Origin: Trileptium ribeirensis
Taxonomy: Eukaryota; Nematoda; Enoplea; Enoplida; Thoracostomopsidae
Direction of reading: 5' to 3'
DNA: 64,000 bases
Assembly (NCBI GenBank): GCA_030248225.1
Contig: JASANE010000442.1
Span: forward strand, 1 to 64,000
Position 1 is the first letter of the stretch. Every line of letters starts with the position of its first letter. Of this stretch, positions 11,923 through 23,673 are shown piece by piece. Made by a program: the position numbers and the translations under genes. Below the pieces are notes generated by a model. It worked only from the letters and a program-made list of their open reading frames with translations. It made no database searches and had not been told where the DNA came from.

Positions 11923-12431
11923 CTGTTAAAGGACATGATCGTGGTAAGGGCAAAGCTCCAGCTAAGCCATCCCGACGATTTCCCACCGAAGAAGTTTGGA
12001 AACGACTTACTCGACAACTCATGGGACTTCCCCCGGACGCTCCCGTCACCTTACCACCTGGGTATGTTCGGGAACGCTTCTATCGTATGGTCGGAGGACC
12101 TGGTTATGATCCTCAACCGGATCCAACACGTTTTATCTTCTGTGGAGACGTAGACGACCCATGGCCTGAAGGAGTTGAGGTACCCTGGAGACGGACAACT
12201 GCCCCGGACCATCAGAACCCACTGTTAAACCGACCCACGGACCCTCTTCTGCCCCCGACCCCTCCGCCAGACCCTCTCAGCCTCAAGAACCCCCAACTGC
12301 TCCGACACCACCCGCTCCTATCGCGGCGGGTGAAAGCTCGACCCGTGCTACGGCTGGTACACCTGAACCCGCTAGACCATGCACGCTACCGACAAATACC
12401 AGACAGAGATACGGAGGTTTGTCCGAAGTAG
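11910..12431 (+). CDS. Unrecognised linker domain between RNase H and integrase
   Basis: This 173-codon frame overlaps the RNase H frame by 13 nt and the integrase frame by 13 nt, in a third reading frame. Its first 90 or so residues look like a folded domain: a Lys/Pro-rich start, then EEVWKRLTRQLMGLPPDAP, then a Gly/Pro/Asp-rich part with FIFCGDVDDPWPEG. The rest is Pro-rich and low in complexity. Typical Gypsy elements have only a short connector here. I do not recognise the domain. The two frame changes suggest either two separate small indels or programmed overlap; decay is simpler, because the rest of pol is also frameshifted. Confidence 0.5.
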   Translation: MVAVAVKGHDRGKGKAPAKPSRRFPTEEVWKRLTRQLMGLPPDAPVTLPPGYVRERFYRMVGGPGYDPQPDPTRFIFCGDVDDPWPEGVEVPWRRTTAPDHQNPLLNRPTDPLLPPTPPPDPLSLKNPQLLRHHPLLSRRVKARPVLRLVHLNPLDHARYRQIPDRDTEVCPK

Positions 12432-14147
12432 AGAAATTTGACACCTTGATTAGGGTTGCTTACGCATGCGGACCACGAATACAATTACAACGCCCTGAAC
12501 AGGTCTACGACACAGGTGAACACATATACTTACCACATTTTCAGCAATACGAGGGAAGAAATCTCCTTAATTACCTACCCTACATTCAACGCAGGGATAA
12601 ACAGTTCGGCCCCATATGGTGGTATCTGCACACGCGACAGTCGCCCGCCGACGAAAATGCAGCGACTGCCCTCAAGCTAGAAGCCCACCATTACAGACTT
12701 TGCCCCAACACTGCTATTTTATACTTACATCCCATCATGCCAAACGACCATAGACCTAAACTATGCGTACCCAGATTGCTCATCCGACAAATACTCAAGC
12801 ATGAACACGACACCTTATTCGGTGGACATCCAGTTAGAGATCGCCTGCTAAGCAAACTCAAGCCGTTCTACTACTGGGAAACCATGGGTAAGGACGTAGA
12901 CGAGTATGTTAAACGGTGCGTACTCTGCCAACGATCAAGGAACCTACCCCAAAACGTTCGAGCCGCGCTCGGAGACAACCCGCTGGCTAGTGCGCACCGC
13001 ATGTTTGTCGACATGCTGGACACACGGGTGCTATCCCGAAACGGAAATAGGTACGTAATTGCCTTTATCGATCAGTTCACGAAACTAGTAATTGCCGCCG
13101 CTTTACCGGACCAGACCGCTAAGAGCGTAGCTAAGGTGTTCGTCGAAGACGTGGTGTGCCGCTACGGCGCACCTGAGGAGTTAGTCTCAGACCGAGGAGG
13201 GTGTTTTGTCTCAGAAGTAATGGAAGCCTTGTGCGCTCGGCTACATACGTTTAAACGCAAAACACTCAGCTATAACCCGAAGGCAAACGGAGAAATCGAA
13301 CGTTTTAACCGTACACTACTGTTTCTCCTAAGAGTAGCACTGCCTGAAAAAGACCACACTACATGGGATGAAGTCCTGCCGTATTGCATCATGTCCTACA
13401 ATTCAGCAGTACACGCTTCCACACACTATCCACCATTCATGCTCATGCACGGATTCCAACCCCGAGTGCCGGGTGGAATCGAAACACAAACCGATTGGGG
13501 ACGCTACCCCGGAGCAGAAGCATATCGTGCTAACGTACAACGGTGGTTAGCCACCATCAGGGACCGAGCCTACCGGTCTATGCAATCTGCTCGGGAATAC
13601 AGAAAACGTTACTATAATCGTAAGATCAAGGTCCCAGACTACCGTGTTAATGACCATGTATGGGTCTATCGATACTACACGACACCAGGACTATTGCGCA
13701 AATTAGAACGTAGGTGGTGTGGACCATACCAGACCACTAAAATAATGCTCCCTTGCATTTGCGTTAAGCTCCCCGGACAACCTAATGCTTCCGATCACGT
13801 CGTTCACATAAATCGCACCAAACCATGCTATCGCCCGCTAAGCAGTTTCCCCGACATGGCTGATTTACTCAAAGCCGTCCCTCCAGCATACATCGAAGCT
13901 GCCCTACAGGAGCCCGGAGAAACTATCCTCGCTGACAAATATTTCTGCCAGGGAATTACAAGCTGCTGATCCAGAGGCAGTCGACCGGTTGCGCCAGGAG
14001 ATTGATGGTGCATCCGACGTCGCTAGTGTAGAAATTGGAGAGCCTAACTTAGAATACACGAAAGCGCAGGCAGACATACACCGCGCCGCAGTTGAACAAC
14101 TGACCATTCAGGCTCAAGGCTCATCCGGAGCCCCGCAACAAAACTGA
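12419..14147 (+). CDS. pol: Retroelement integrase with C-terminal tail
   Basis: Inserts element cDNA into host DNA. The main frame (12419-13969) is open for 516 codons. An HHCC zinc-binding N-terminal domain is visible (HEHDTLFGGH, then CVLC). The catalytic core keeps all three acidic residues: Asp at 13010-13012 (FVDML), Asp at 13190-13192 (SDRGG) and Glu at 13298-13300 (NGEIERFNR). A C-terminal domain follows (YRVNDHVWVYRY, then KLERRWCGPYQ and HINRTKPC). No chromodomain is seen. Near 13950 the frame shifts; an Ala/Glu-rich tail stays open to a TGA at 14145-14147. This is the best-preserved enzyme of the element. Confidence 0.88.
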
Positions 14148-16109
14148 CTTCCCCTTTGTGACCCCGATAGAACTCCAGACACCGAATGGCCCGCTATATC
14201 CCAAGAACTCGCTACCCAGGACCCCGCTAAGTTACCTTACCCGCTTGATAAACCACCTGGTACTTTCTCGCCTGAGTATGGACAACACACCGCCCCAGTA
14301 ACTCTACGAGAGCATTAACGAGCCGTTCGGACTGATGAGCCTACAAGGCGTCTAAAGGTGAAACGTTCAGACAACGGTCGCGCACTGCGACCATTCAATG
14401 TAAACGACTTAGGCCTCGTGGAATTACTCGCTTCACAGGATCCGGACGAACACTCACCCCACACTCCAGAACAAGATGCATCTCCGACCTCAGCAGTTGT
14501 ACATGCTGTTCAAACGTCGCCTCTTACGCCTGCCCAACGCCGAGCCGCTATCGCCACCCAAACATCCCGCAGTCCCCAGACGCAACGCTTAGCGACTGAA
14601 TCGGACAAGCCAATGACACCTCACCACACCTATCGCGAGCCAATAGTGTGTTACGGACAACCATATTCCATACCTCGTCAGGCATACTCCGCCCCACCTA
14701 CACCACTTCCACATACACCCCTAATGCCACTAGATTCGAAGCCACGATGGAGGACTATGTTCCAGACGAATGGCTCACACCATATTACACCCCTCCTAGA
14801 CCACAACCCGCGAAATCCGCCCAGAAAGTAGCCAACCTTCACTGGAACCTGCACCAACACTAAAACCTAAGCCTAAACCACGACGAAAGCATACTAGGAC
14901 TCCCGCGCCGACTAGTGGACCAGCGTCATCCATAAGCTCGGAGACCACCTCACCGGAAAAAGCCGACTTTCCGACAAAATCTCAACGGTGGGCAGTGCCA
15001 CCCCTTTGTCCTCCTTGCAGGAACATGGAACCAAAGTTCCACAGGTACCATCCTTCGGTCGATGGACCACCCAAAGACAAAATGAGCTAGCGCAATGGGA
15101 ATGGGAGATGCAGGAAATCAGGAGAAAAAGAGAGGAAACCGCCCGCGCCCGAGGAGAAATACAAGATGCAACTGATCTAATGGAGTACCTAAGGGGATCT
15201 CCTATACAATACATCCCCTCGGAAAACCAAATAGCAGCCGACGGGATTGTGACAGAATTTATTGAGAGCTTAGCTCGACAAAGAGAAGCAGGTAAACAAA
15301 GCACGAGTAAACAGAGCCGACCTTCCGAGTCTTCGGAAGGCGGTCGACCGAAACGATTACGACCACGAACTGCGGAAAAGGACGACGAGACAATATCAGC
15401 CATTAGCGAATCAACTAAGGGCTCCTCTATCAGAAGGAAGGGAAGAGCGCCGCCGCACAGCGCTCCCTCCACCCTCAAAACTCGACCATCACGCGCTAAA
15501 CCACGTAGACAGACCCCAGCCAGAGCTCAATCACAGGTTAGTTGGGAAGACGAGGAGGATGAGATACCCCTTAGCCAACTTTTACCAGGACCCCGGCGAA
15601 GGCCCCACTTTGAACTCGACCCTCCAACGGAGGAGAGTGTGGGATCTCCCGAGATGGGAACTTCTGCACGCCAAGTTAAAGAGAGGGAAGAACCCCCTCA
15701 ACCTACTCGCCGACAGCCACATAGACAAGCCAGGGACCGTTGCCGTTGGTATGAAGAATACATACCACACGGAGAAGAAGCTCGTGTCATAATACCACGT
15801 CTCGACACCCGAAGCTTAAAACCTCAAGTTACCGTACCAGCTCGACGGACTATACCCCTCGCTCCACCGACGCGACATCGTGACCCTGTCATGCCGATGG
15901 ACTATCCATCTGGTAGTGCTCGTGCACGGCACGATATGTTTGAACCTTTTAGGGACATCTTTGACGAACAGGACATCGAGGACATGTTATCCGCGCATCC
16001 GGACTTGGAACCTGACGAGGACAGTGGACAAAGACAATTACAACCCCAAGATAACGGATTGGAGGTGGTCCGACCTCCTAGACAACCGCCTCGCGAGAGA
16101 CGGTTGTAG
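14148..16109 (+). pseudogene. Pro/Ser-rich, charged, disordered region upstream of NADAR
   Basis: After the integrase tail the same strand stays largely open but low in complexity: many Pro, Ser, Thr, Arg and Glu residues and no recognisable fold. Stops include TAA near 14316 and TAG at 14829-14831, with an apparent frame change near 14740. From 14988 one frame runs 373 codons to TAG at 16107-16109, and includes a Glu/Arg-rich helix-like part (near 15090-15180), a basic Pro/Arg segment and an acidic end. That frame is the same as the NADAR frame downstream, and no other stop separates them, so this is probably the N-terminal half of one long 3' protein. I do not recognise a function. Confidence 0.55.
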
Positions 16110-16232
16110 CGTCTAAATCACTCAAGAAACACCCCAGAAAACTCGAGCTCCCGCCACCAAACTCCCTCAAGAGCCGCCACTAATGGCGATGAATACTATT
16201 GCAGGAATCATCAAATCAAAGAACCCAACAAC

Positions 16233-16694
16233 ATGGAACACCTTCAACAGCCTCGTGTGCCGTACTACACCATCAATTACACGGCTCCAATTGAAACGTT
16301 CCTATCCAGGGGCACGCGATGGCCGGAACCCTCAAATATGGCTCCGCTAGGCCAATCAATGAAACAATACCCTATCGAATATGCTTCGACGGAGCAAGGA
16401 TACCAGCTCCTCGTCACGTATTTATTTGACGAGGAACATGCGAAACAAGACATTTTGGACTTGAAGATGGGAGCTCGAGACGTTAAAGCCATCTCCCGAC
16501 GGAACAAACATAAGTTCCTCGACCCGGAAACAACCGCGCGCCTCCGCCCGATACTCCCTCATCTCAAGCGGACGGTGCTGCTAGAGAAATTCAAACTTCC
16601 CCGGTTCCGAAACGCCCTACTCGCCACAGGGCACGCACAATTGCTCGAGGCAAATAGGTCCGATTCCTTTTGGGGAATTGGCCTAGGACCATAG
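16233..16694 (+). CDS. NADAR-family domain in retroelement 3' ORF
   Basis: NADAR (YbiA/DUF1768-like) proteins act on NAD-related ADP-ribose compounds, and some remove ADP-ribose from guanine bases. The match is clear: an STEQGYQLL segment, ILDLKMGARDVKAISRR, a KF...RFRNALLATG segment, and the signature EANRSDSFWGIGLG, all in the usual order. An in-frame TAG at 16692-16694 follows directly, but the same frame continues after it with an NVMGRLLKEVR-type segment that fits the family's usual C-terminus. So this domain and the next feature are one polypeptide interrupted by a single TAG, either a nonsense change or a readthrough site. The start given is the first ATG of the block; upstream sequence is open in the same frame back to the TAG at 16107. 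A NADAR domain downstream of integrase is not a standard Gypsy feature. Confidence 0.75.
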   Translation: MEHLQQPRVPYYTINYTAPIETFLSRGTRWPEPSNMAPLGQSMKQYPIEYASTEQGYQLLVTYLFDEEHAKQDILDLKMGARDVKAISRRNKHKFLDPETTARLRPILPHLKRTVLLEKFKLPRFRNALLATGHAQLLEANRSDSFWGIGLGP

Positions 16695-16736
16695 GACATC
16701 ACCTTTGGTAAACGACCGCGACCATGTCACAATGTT

Positions 16737-17393
16737 ATGGGTCGCCTATTAAAGGAAGTACGAACCTTCCTTCCCCACAACGTCGCCACCTGGCCAACTG
16801 TGCTGATTCTGGGCGACTCATTAGCGGCGCCCTTGGTCAATATGGCCGCATTAAAAGGGTGGTTCGCTCTAGCATGGCCCGGAGCCACCGTGCAATTCCT
16901 AGTCCGGTTGGCGACATGCATCGCAACGCCGCAAACCAAGACTATCATGATTCTTGGTGGCTATAAGGCGGCCCTACGGTCGAAGCCGCACGAAGGTCGT
17001 TTGCTGGACACTCCCAGCAAAGTCATGCGTCGAGTGCGCCGTTATATATGCTCATTCGACTACCTACTTGGTGACGGAGCCCGAGCAATTATTGCCCCGC
17101 CATCTCCACATTGGGACATCGGACAGGACAAGGCTGCTGAATGGCACGACGAATTCACTAAACTCTTCCAAGACATTAAATGGCAATTTCCCGACAGAAT
17201 GCAGAGATCGTCTATGCCGGACTACCCAGCCGAGCTAGAAGAATCGGGCGCTTGGGAGACCATCACCGACGGCAGCGACATTGTAGAGCCTAGCATTGCC
17301 GAGCCTTATATCGGATATTTTCATAAATGGGTTCAACGGAACCTAGCATCCAATAGTGGGGATTGGGACAATAAGGAGGAAGTCCCGATATGA
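16737..17393 (+). CDS. NADAR C-terminus plus SGNH/GDSL hydrolase-like domain
   Basis: The first dozen residues complete the NADAR fold. The rest resembles an SGNH/GDSL hydrolase: VLILGDSL with the presumed nucleophile Ser at 16818-16820, a WPGAT segment, TIMILGGY in the place of the GxND block, and a PSPHWD segment that may provide the Asp/His pair. SGNH proteins are esterases or lipases, and some are inactive. The C-terminal 50 or so residues are acidic and end at TGA 17391-17393, just before the presumed 3' non-coding region. The GxND Asn is not obvious, so activity is uncertain. Confidence 0.6.
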   Translation: MGRLLKEVRTFLPHNVATWPTVLILGDSLAAPLVNMAALKGWFALAWPGATVQFLVRLATCIATPQTKTIMILGGYKAALRSKPHEGRLLDTPSKVMRRVRRYICSFDYLLGDGARAIIAPPSPHWDIGQDKAAEWHDEFTKLFQDIKWQFPDRMQRSSMPDYPAELEESGAWETITDGSDIVEPSIAEPYIGYFHKWVQRNLASNSGDWDNKEEVPI

Positions 17394-17705
17394 CCAGGCG
17401 ACCGTTGACTATTTGAAATTTTTGTGTGTGTTTTTGCACTTTTTGCCACAACGAACCCCCGAGGACACCTGCGGTAAACCTGAACGGGATGTATGATACG
17501 GAGAACTTTTGATTACATAATCATGTACCAATTATGTACCTATATCGTATTTTATAACCTATCTTGAAGCGATATTGATCATTTTGTATGTGTGTTTGTG
17601 TATATATACCATGGCACCACGGCAAGAATAACCACACAAAGCTTTTGACCAGGCAAAATTCTTTCAAAATATAGTAAAAAGTCCTTTTCGCCCCCTCAAA
17701 AATGT

Positions 17706-17719
17706 AAGAGGAGGACTTG
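17706..17719 (+). other. Candidate polypurine tract and LTR start
   Basis: AAGAGGAGGA (17706-17715) is followed by CT and then TGTTGAGG, which begins with the TG typical of LTRs. It lies 313 bp after the last coding base of the retroelement. I could not find a matching 5' LTR, so the LTR is unproven. Confidence 0.35.
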
Positions 17720-19976
17720 TTGAGGACTTGTTGGGATTTTGTTAGGATTTTTAGGATCTGGGACTTAGGAAATAGAAATTGTTAGGATCTAAGGAGAGCC
17801 CGTTTGAGCAATTCCTCAAAAGCAACCAACTTTAACATTTAGCAAGCCAGGACCACATGTGTGCCTAAGGCCAACGATGGTCAATAAAATACGTCAACCA
17901 TAACGTAAATAAAACTAAGAAACCAGAATTTTCGTGTACCATACTGTATCATACTATCTGTACAGATGGTCTAATTTATTCTCGGGTCGTGGAGCATGGT
18001 TTAGCTTCCGCCCCATTGTAGGCACAAACTTTTAGTATAGGGACAACAGAGAAAATTGCTTCCAACCCGAATTATTAAGACCGAAAATTTCCATTTAAAA
18101 ATATAAGAGATGTAACAGGCCCGTTCCGGCCCGTTACGTGTCTTTTACATGATTTCGACGGTGAAATTGGTTAAATGTACCTCAAATCGGACCAGACAAA
18201 GTTAAGGGAACAAAGTCTTCATGCGTCGCATGGTGCCATGGTGACCGATGATTGCGTTGCGTATTGTTATTGTTATATTGTACACACATTTTGCCTTTGC
18301 TATGTTTTGTTATTGATATAACCTTTGCCATTGCATGGTTTATCGCATGATTTGTATAGATTTGGACAGGGCTCATGCGAGCCCAGAGGAAATTGACTTC
18401 GGTTAATTGGTTCAATTCGGAACGGCAAGGAACGTGAGAGAAACTTTAACTGGTCAAGACAGGAGACCTGAACGGAACTCGAATAATAGCCCCCATGTTC
18501 CCTTACTGAAAAGTTAAAATTATGACCGTCCGGGGATAGGAGGCCTTTGACAATCTAAGGGATTGGGAAGTGATCAAAATCAAGACTATCAATTTTACCT
18601 GGTTCGAGCAAACCATAGCTTAATGGTCACAAAAGTAAGGTGAAACAAATGGGTTACGGTAGTTTCCGAGTACTCGGAAATAACGGACATCGGGCCTGTT
18701 TATCGGCCCGTAGCCGCCCAACGGTTGATATTTCCCGAAAATGGGCCGAGCACTTTTCGGTAGAGAATTTTTAGGGCTTTCGAACGAGCTCAGAACATCA
18801 CAAATCGCTGGAGGATTTCCTGAGATATTCAAGGGACAAATGGGCGAAAGCCCAATCAACAGACAATACTTACGCTAGGTTTGGCTGGTGACCATGGGTC
18901 CGAGTAGATATGACCTGAATATATACGTGGACATATAGCGATATATATATATATATGTGTACATGTATGCTACTTGATTTTCCCGTCCCGATACTTCTAT
19001 TCCCCCACCCCCCACCGGACAAATTCCCTTTTTTATATAGCCCCTTGAACGCCCCAAAATGGCTTGACCAGCGCCCTAGCAACTGGTTTTTCTTATAGCC
19101 GCCGGATCATTGATTGAAGGTATGCGTGTTTTAAGTAGTTTACCCATTTAGGCAACCAACGAGACCAGGCGGGTCTCGACCTGACTTAGCAATCTGTTGT
19201 CGTATGCCCTAGTCCTCTGTTTCCAGCGCATCACGAAAATGGAACATAAATTTCCGTCAGTTTGCACCAACTCCGTAGCAAACCCCTGACCCTAAATGCG
19301 CTCGTGCGACCCCTCATTCTACTCGTCTACTTTTGGCAAACACGACAATATACGGCGGGTCTCCGCCCGACTCCTCGCTAGCCCGCTATAACCCGTTAAA
19401 GTGCCTCCAGCTCGGAACTCCGACTGAAAGTGGGTACAAACCAGCCGAAAATTTATCCCTAACTCGAGAGTAGGCAAATCGCCACTCATTGCATTTACCA
19501 CGTCGGGACATCTCCAAAAATACCCGGCGGGTTTCCGTCAGTTGCCCCGTTAACCCGGGACGGCCGACAAAAGTGCCCCTACCACTATCGACACTGTCTC
19601 TATCCGCAACGATTTTAGTGCCCCTCTAACCGCTGCCTCCAAGGCAGAGAAATCACCCCTCGATCGAATCGCCTTCCCAAGGCGAGTTCAACGATGTCCG
19701 GCGGGCGTCGCTCCGCCCAACCGTTAGTGCGGGAAGGCCCGCTGAAATCCTGTATGCTAATACATGTCGGAACCCAAAATTGGGTCCCGACCCGCCACTG
19801 CGTCTACCTCCTCGTGTTTGGTATCGTTCGGCCCTGTTCTTCGTCCTGAGACCGAATTTCGCCCCATCCCCTCGAAAATCCGTCAGGAACCCCATGTCCC
19901 GCCTCCCTTCCCGTGCCCCTTCCTTTCCGTCTTTCCTTTTTGTTTTCTCTCTCTCTCTAACCGACTTCTTTGGTCG

Positions 19977-20062
19977 GTTGTTGTTGTCGTCGTGATTGTG
20001 TTGTGTCTTTGTTGTTGTGGTTGCCGTGTGGTTGTGCTGTTGTTGTTGTTGTTGTTGTTCTG
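19977..20062 (+). repeat. GTT-rich microsatellite
   Basis: A GTT/GTG-rich run ends in a pure (GTT)n tract at about 20039-20060. Long low-complexity frames on both strands here (polyN on the minus strand, Val/Leu/Cys-rich on the plus) are products of the repeat, not genes. Confidence 0.8.
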
Positions 20063-22673
20063 CGTGTTTCTGGTGTGAACTTGAGCGACCTTTCTGTCGC
20101 TCAGGTCGCCTGTGTGTCTCATGTGTAGTGTGTGTTTATGTGCTCATGAGTATTGTATGTATATGTGAATGTATATATGGATATAGAGATATATGTATAT
20201 ATATAGAGTATGTAAGAACATGACAAAAAACAGGACAGACCAGGACGGACATATAAAATTCTGTTAAATTTATAAGTTTTACGGACGGACTGGACGCATA
20301 GGACTAAGAAAAAACAGGGGGCATGTGTAGGGCCCTCCCGTGGGCCCCCGGGGTCCCTGAATAGGACCCCCGATAGCTCAAAGGATGCATGGGAATGTGC
20401 TGCGCCCCCAAGTAAGAAAGAAGCTCATTCCTGAGATACGTTCCCCCCTTCGGGACGTTACGGACGCCCTGTCGGGATATTTGAAAAGCTGTCAGCTAGG
20501 AATGTTAGGAATGTTTGGCTTTATCTTATAAGCCGACATGTAAACGTGCAATGTTTGCACGTTTACTCATGGATTTAGCAGTAGAATTTGGCCCCAGATG
20601 GACTTTCAATAAGCTTAATTAGGCGATGGATGAGGCAGCTAACTCGCTAAATAGCAGGACTTCGGCTTTAAATCGACGAGTTAGCTGGTGGGGATTTGAT
20701 GAATGAGGACAAGAACACCAATCTGTCCTGAAATGAGGACAGATTTTCAGCTTACTTCAAGTATTTATATAGAGAAGAAGGTTCAAAATTTTAAACTTGA
20801 CGGGTGACCTAATCATGTGATAGAACAGTTGGGGGGATAACAGTCGATTTAGGATTAGGTAATAGATTTAAGAGATCTGAGTAATGATCTTCAGATCTAT
20901 TCTTGACATAATTTTAAAAGTTACACTGGAATTTGGGCTAAAACTCACAGATGGTCGACCTCCGAGTATTCGGAGGGTTCAAATTTGATGTCGGCGATTT
21001 CGATTGAAGCCGACTCTCTCTAAAGGGGACCCAGGGTTTACGATAGCTGTCAAAAGTAAAATCTTGGGAATTTTTCGATTGGGTGCCCGGGTTTGAACTC
21101 GGAAAAGTGGGCGTTCAAAGATCTTCTCCGATTGGATGGCGACAAAATCGCTATCCTTCAACATAGCTGAAACTTTTGAGGCGACGACTACCGCGTCGTC
21201 TCTTGGAATCAGTTTGACTTCGGCAGCGCGGAGTTCGGTCGATTTTACTGACCGGCTCCGACGCTTGAGTTTATTGTATGGTTTCGCAGCTTTTGTTACT
21301 CTTTCGTGTTTCTCCTTTTTCGACTTGCGATTGGAATGGGATTCGACCGACGGAGGACCCGCGTAGACATCTTTCGTCTCGCGGAGGGGGACTAGCTATC
21401 GCCGTCCCGGATCAAAGGTTGTAAGTCAAGAGGAGCTGCAAGAGTATGGGGGTTTATTTTCCCCAGACATGACTGTAACAGACCAAAATTTTAGTTCGCG
21501 GTAGCACGACTTGTTTTCCATAGGGTGACTGGACGTCCGCCGATGGACGCCCCGCTTCCCACACCGATTTGCTACGTTTTTACATGTTCCTTGACAAATC
21601 TCCTCGAGTCGAGTTCCGTTTTGGGCATCGCGGGCGAATGCACGGAGGGTATTAGGTTGTGAACAAAAAATGTCGAAGTCTTTCTGATTCCCCGTGGTCA
21701 TAGGTAAGGCAAATCGGACGCCTCTCGTCCACGTTTTACATGATCAGTTGCTCTCGTGAGTTAGGGTAATTGAATTTTCCCTGAGCCGACCACGGAAAAA
21801 TTTTACTAACAAAATCATAGGGATTTACTTGTTTGTCTTTGATTATGGTTATGGTTTACAAAATTACAGCTTAGTGGACTGTTCGATGCTCATGCCGCTG
21901 CTTGAGCACGGACTGACGTTGCAGTTAGGGACGGAGGATTAGCCTCCGTCGGGCTTTAGGAAGCCCCAAAATTTCGCTTATCAGATCGAGCTAAGAAAAT
22001 TTGGGGAACATCGAGAAGATTAAACAAATTCTAAGAACCTTAGCGTGAGAGTAAGGTATTAGCACTCCGCAAGGAGCGATTTTCTTTGACGCAGTCTTCG
22101 CATAATCGGCATAATCTCATATTCGATTTGATTCATTGTTAAGACGGTCATTAATAGCATTACATAGGGATTAGCCACCGACCTCGCGAGTCCTTCACAA
22201 CCCCGATTACCCCACCGCCTAAGCTCTAGCAAAAGATATTGCTTCAAAATGTTTACTTCGAAACTGTCGCGATTAGGCTATAAAGTCTACTAAGGTTCAA
22301 TACAACACGGACTCGTGGTTAAGCTCAATGGCAGTACGTAGGATACCACCTGCTCCCAGAATGAACCGACGGCATGGCTAGGTACCAAAATCGGCCACAA
22401 TAAACGCTTTCAAAGGCACGTTAGGGTGCTCAATGTTCAAAAGGAAATCACAATACTCTCATTTTACTAAAGGAAAATCGCGTCCTCCCGCGAACCGCTT
22501 TGACCCCAAACCGAGTAAGTGCAAAACCCCGTTTTCTTTTCAGAGCGACTTGATCGCTGAGTTTAGGTATTTTCTCTATTTTTCTCTGGTTGCCCGTTAG
22601 GCTATGTACTATGTATGCCCCGATTTGGCTTTTGCACCACTTCTGTCTCTCTCCTTTTTCAATTTCCCTTGTC

Positions 22674-22745
22674 GAGATTCGATCCTGCACGGGGAATTTA
22701 AGCCCGCTGCAGATATTTCAGTTCTAACCACTCGACCATCGAGTT
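22674..22745 (-). repeat. tRNA-like sequence, probably a tRNA pseudogene or SINE head
   Basis: Read on the minus strand there is an A-box-like TGGTCGAGTGGTTAGAAC and, about 35 nt later, a B-box-like GGATCGAATCT. The T-arm stem does not pair well and I cannot draw a full cloverleaf, so a functional tRNA is unlikely. A tRNA-derived SINE promoter or pseudogene fits better. Confidence 0.4.
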
Positions 22746-23485
22746 CTGACAAAATTTGTTAAAATTTCAGTAATAACTCAACTGTACATTTGCGATAGTA
22801 CAGTTGAGACACTGTACAATTGCGACGCGTACAGTGTAATAAGGCAATAGGATAAGCGATAGAGAGAGGACGGCAAAGACAACAGCGACAAAGGGAACAA
22901 AAGAATCAAAGCAAGAAAAGAAACGAAAGGACCCAACCAAAACAACCCCAAAAGAAACATACCCAGACCCTCCTCAGGGCGCCAACTATTCCCATTTATG
23001 TGACGGGCGCGATGGCCTGTCCTAGCGGTTGAAAAAAGGGCCACACTGGTCGCTTAGGAGAATTGCCCAAGGCGGTATTTGCTCGTGCCCGCACCTAGCT
23101 AGGCTGCTGAAAAGCTACTCGTGCGATCTTTCAGAATGATCAAAACGGCGTCCTCGACGAATATGGGATAGTTCCATTAGTGTCTTACCACCGAAATGCA
23201 CCGCCTCGACATACGCTTATCAGTTAGGCATTTTGGGCAAGGACATAGGAAATTGTGATTTCCGATTAGTCCACCGAAAACATCGAGACAAAGATAATAT
23301 GCGCATGGCACGGAGCTCGCCTGAGTGCCGAAACGGTGTGAGAAACCGCTAGGGATACTAGGCAGGACTGACAGAATCCGGAAGGTCCACCAGACGAGCT
23401 TCCTTATAACTGACTATTAAAAGGATACTTTGTTCAGACATTAGGATTCATTGGTAGTGGCCTGTCGAAAATTTCACTGACCTGT

Positions 23486-23673
23486 CCATGCTCATGTACT
23501 GATTTGCATCATCGCTGTTTTGCTTAATTCGTCCATACTCATGTACTGATTGGTATCATCGCTGTTTTGCTTAATTCGCCCATGCCCATGTACTGATTTG
23601 TATTATAGCTGCCTGGCTAAATTTGCCCATGCTAATGCAAGGATTTGTACCTTAGTTGATCTGCTTAATATAA
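23486..23673. repeat. 47-bp minisatellite, four units
   Basis: Units start at 23486, 23533, 23580 and 23627, exactly 47 bp apart. Each begins with CCATGCTCATGTACTGATTT or a close variant. Unit 2 is close to unit 1, units 3 and 4 are more diverged. There are no unique spacers, so this is a tandem repeat and not a CRISPR array. Confidence 0.9.

Larger units (their letters stand above)
6989..17393 (+). mobile_element. Decayed Gypsy-type LTR retroelement with extra 3' NADAR-SGNH gene
   Basis: One continuous coding block, all on the plus strand, stands out by its higher GC from the AT-rich DNA upstream. In order it holds an unrecognised Cys/His-rich ORF, an Env-like glycoprotein remnant, aspartic protease, RT, RNase H, a linker domain, integrase, a Pro/Ser/acid-rich region, a NADAR domain and an SGNH hydrolase-like domain. 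RT, RNase H and integrase in that order place it in the Ty3/Gypsy (Metaviridae) group. Several frameshifts and in-frame stops show it is not active as it stands. No Gag capsid or zinc-knuckle protein is recognisable, and neither LTR could be defined, although a polypurine tract with a TG start follows at 17706-17719. Confidence 0.85.
17720..23485. other. No supported gene; presumed retroelement 3' region and other non-coding DNA
   Basis: No open frame resembles a known protein. Features seen: AATAAA-like signals near 17883 and 17909, several short hairpins (for example AAACGTGCA...TGCACGTTT near 20542-20564, and TTCCGAGTACTCGGAA near 18664), and a GGCGGG-centred element recurring near 19166, 19354, 19526 and 19700, suggesting a degenerate repeat of about 175-190 bp. 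A GTT microsatellite and a tRNA-like sequence are listed separately. Confidence 0.45.

Noticed and set aside
22674..22745. Functional tRNA gene
   Set aside because: A- and B-box-like blocks exist, but the cloverleaf does not close.
23486..23673. Possible CRISPR-like array
   Set aside because: Adjacent 47-bp units without unique spacers, in a eukaryotic genome.
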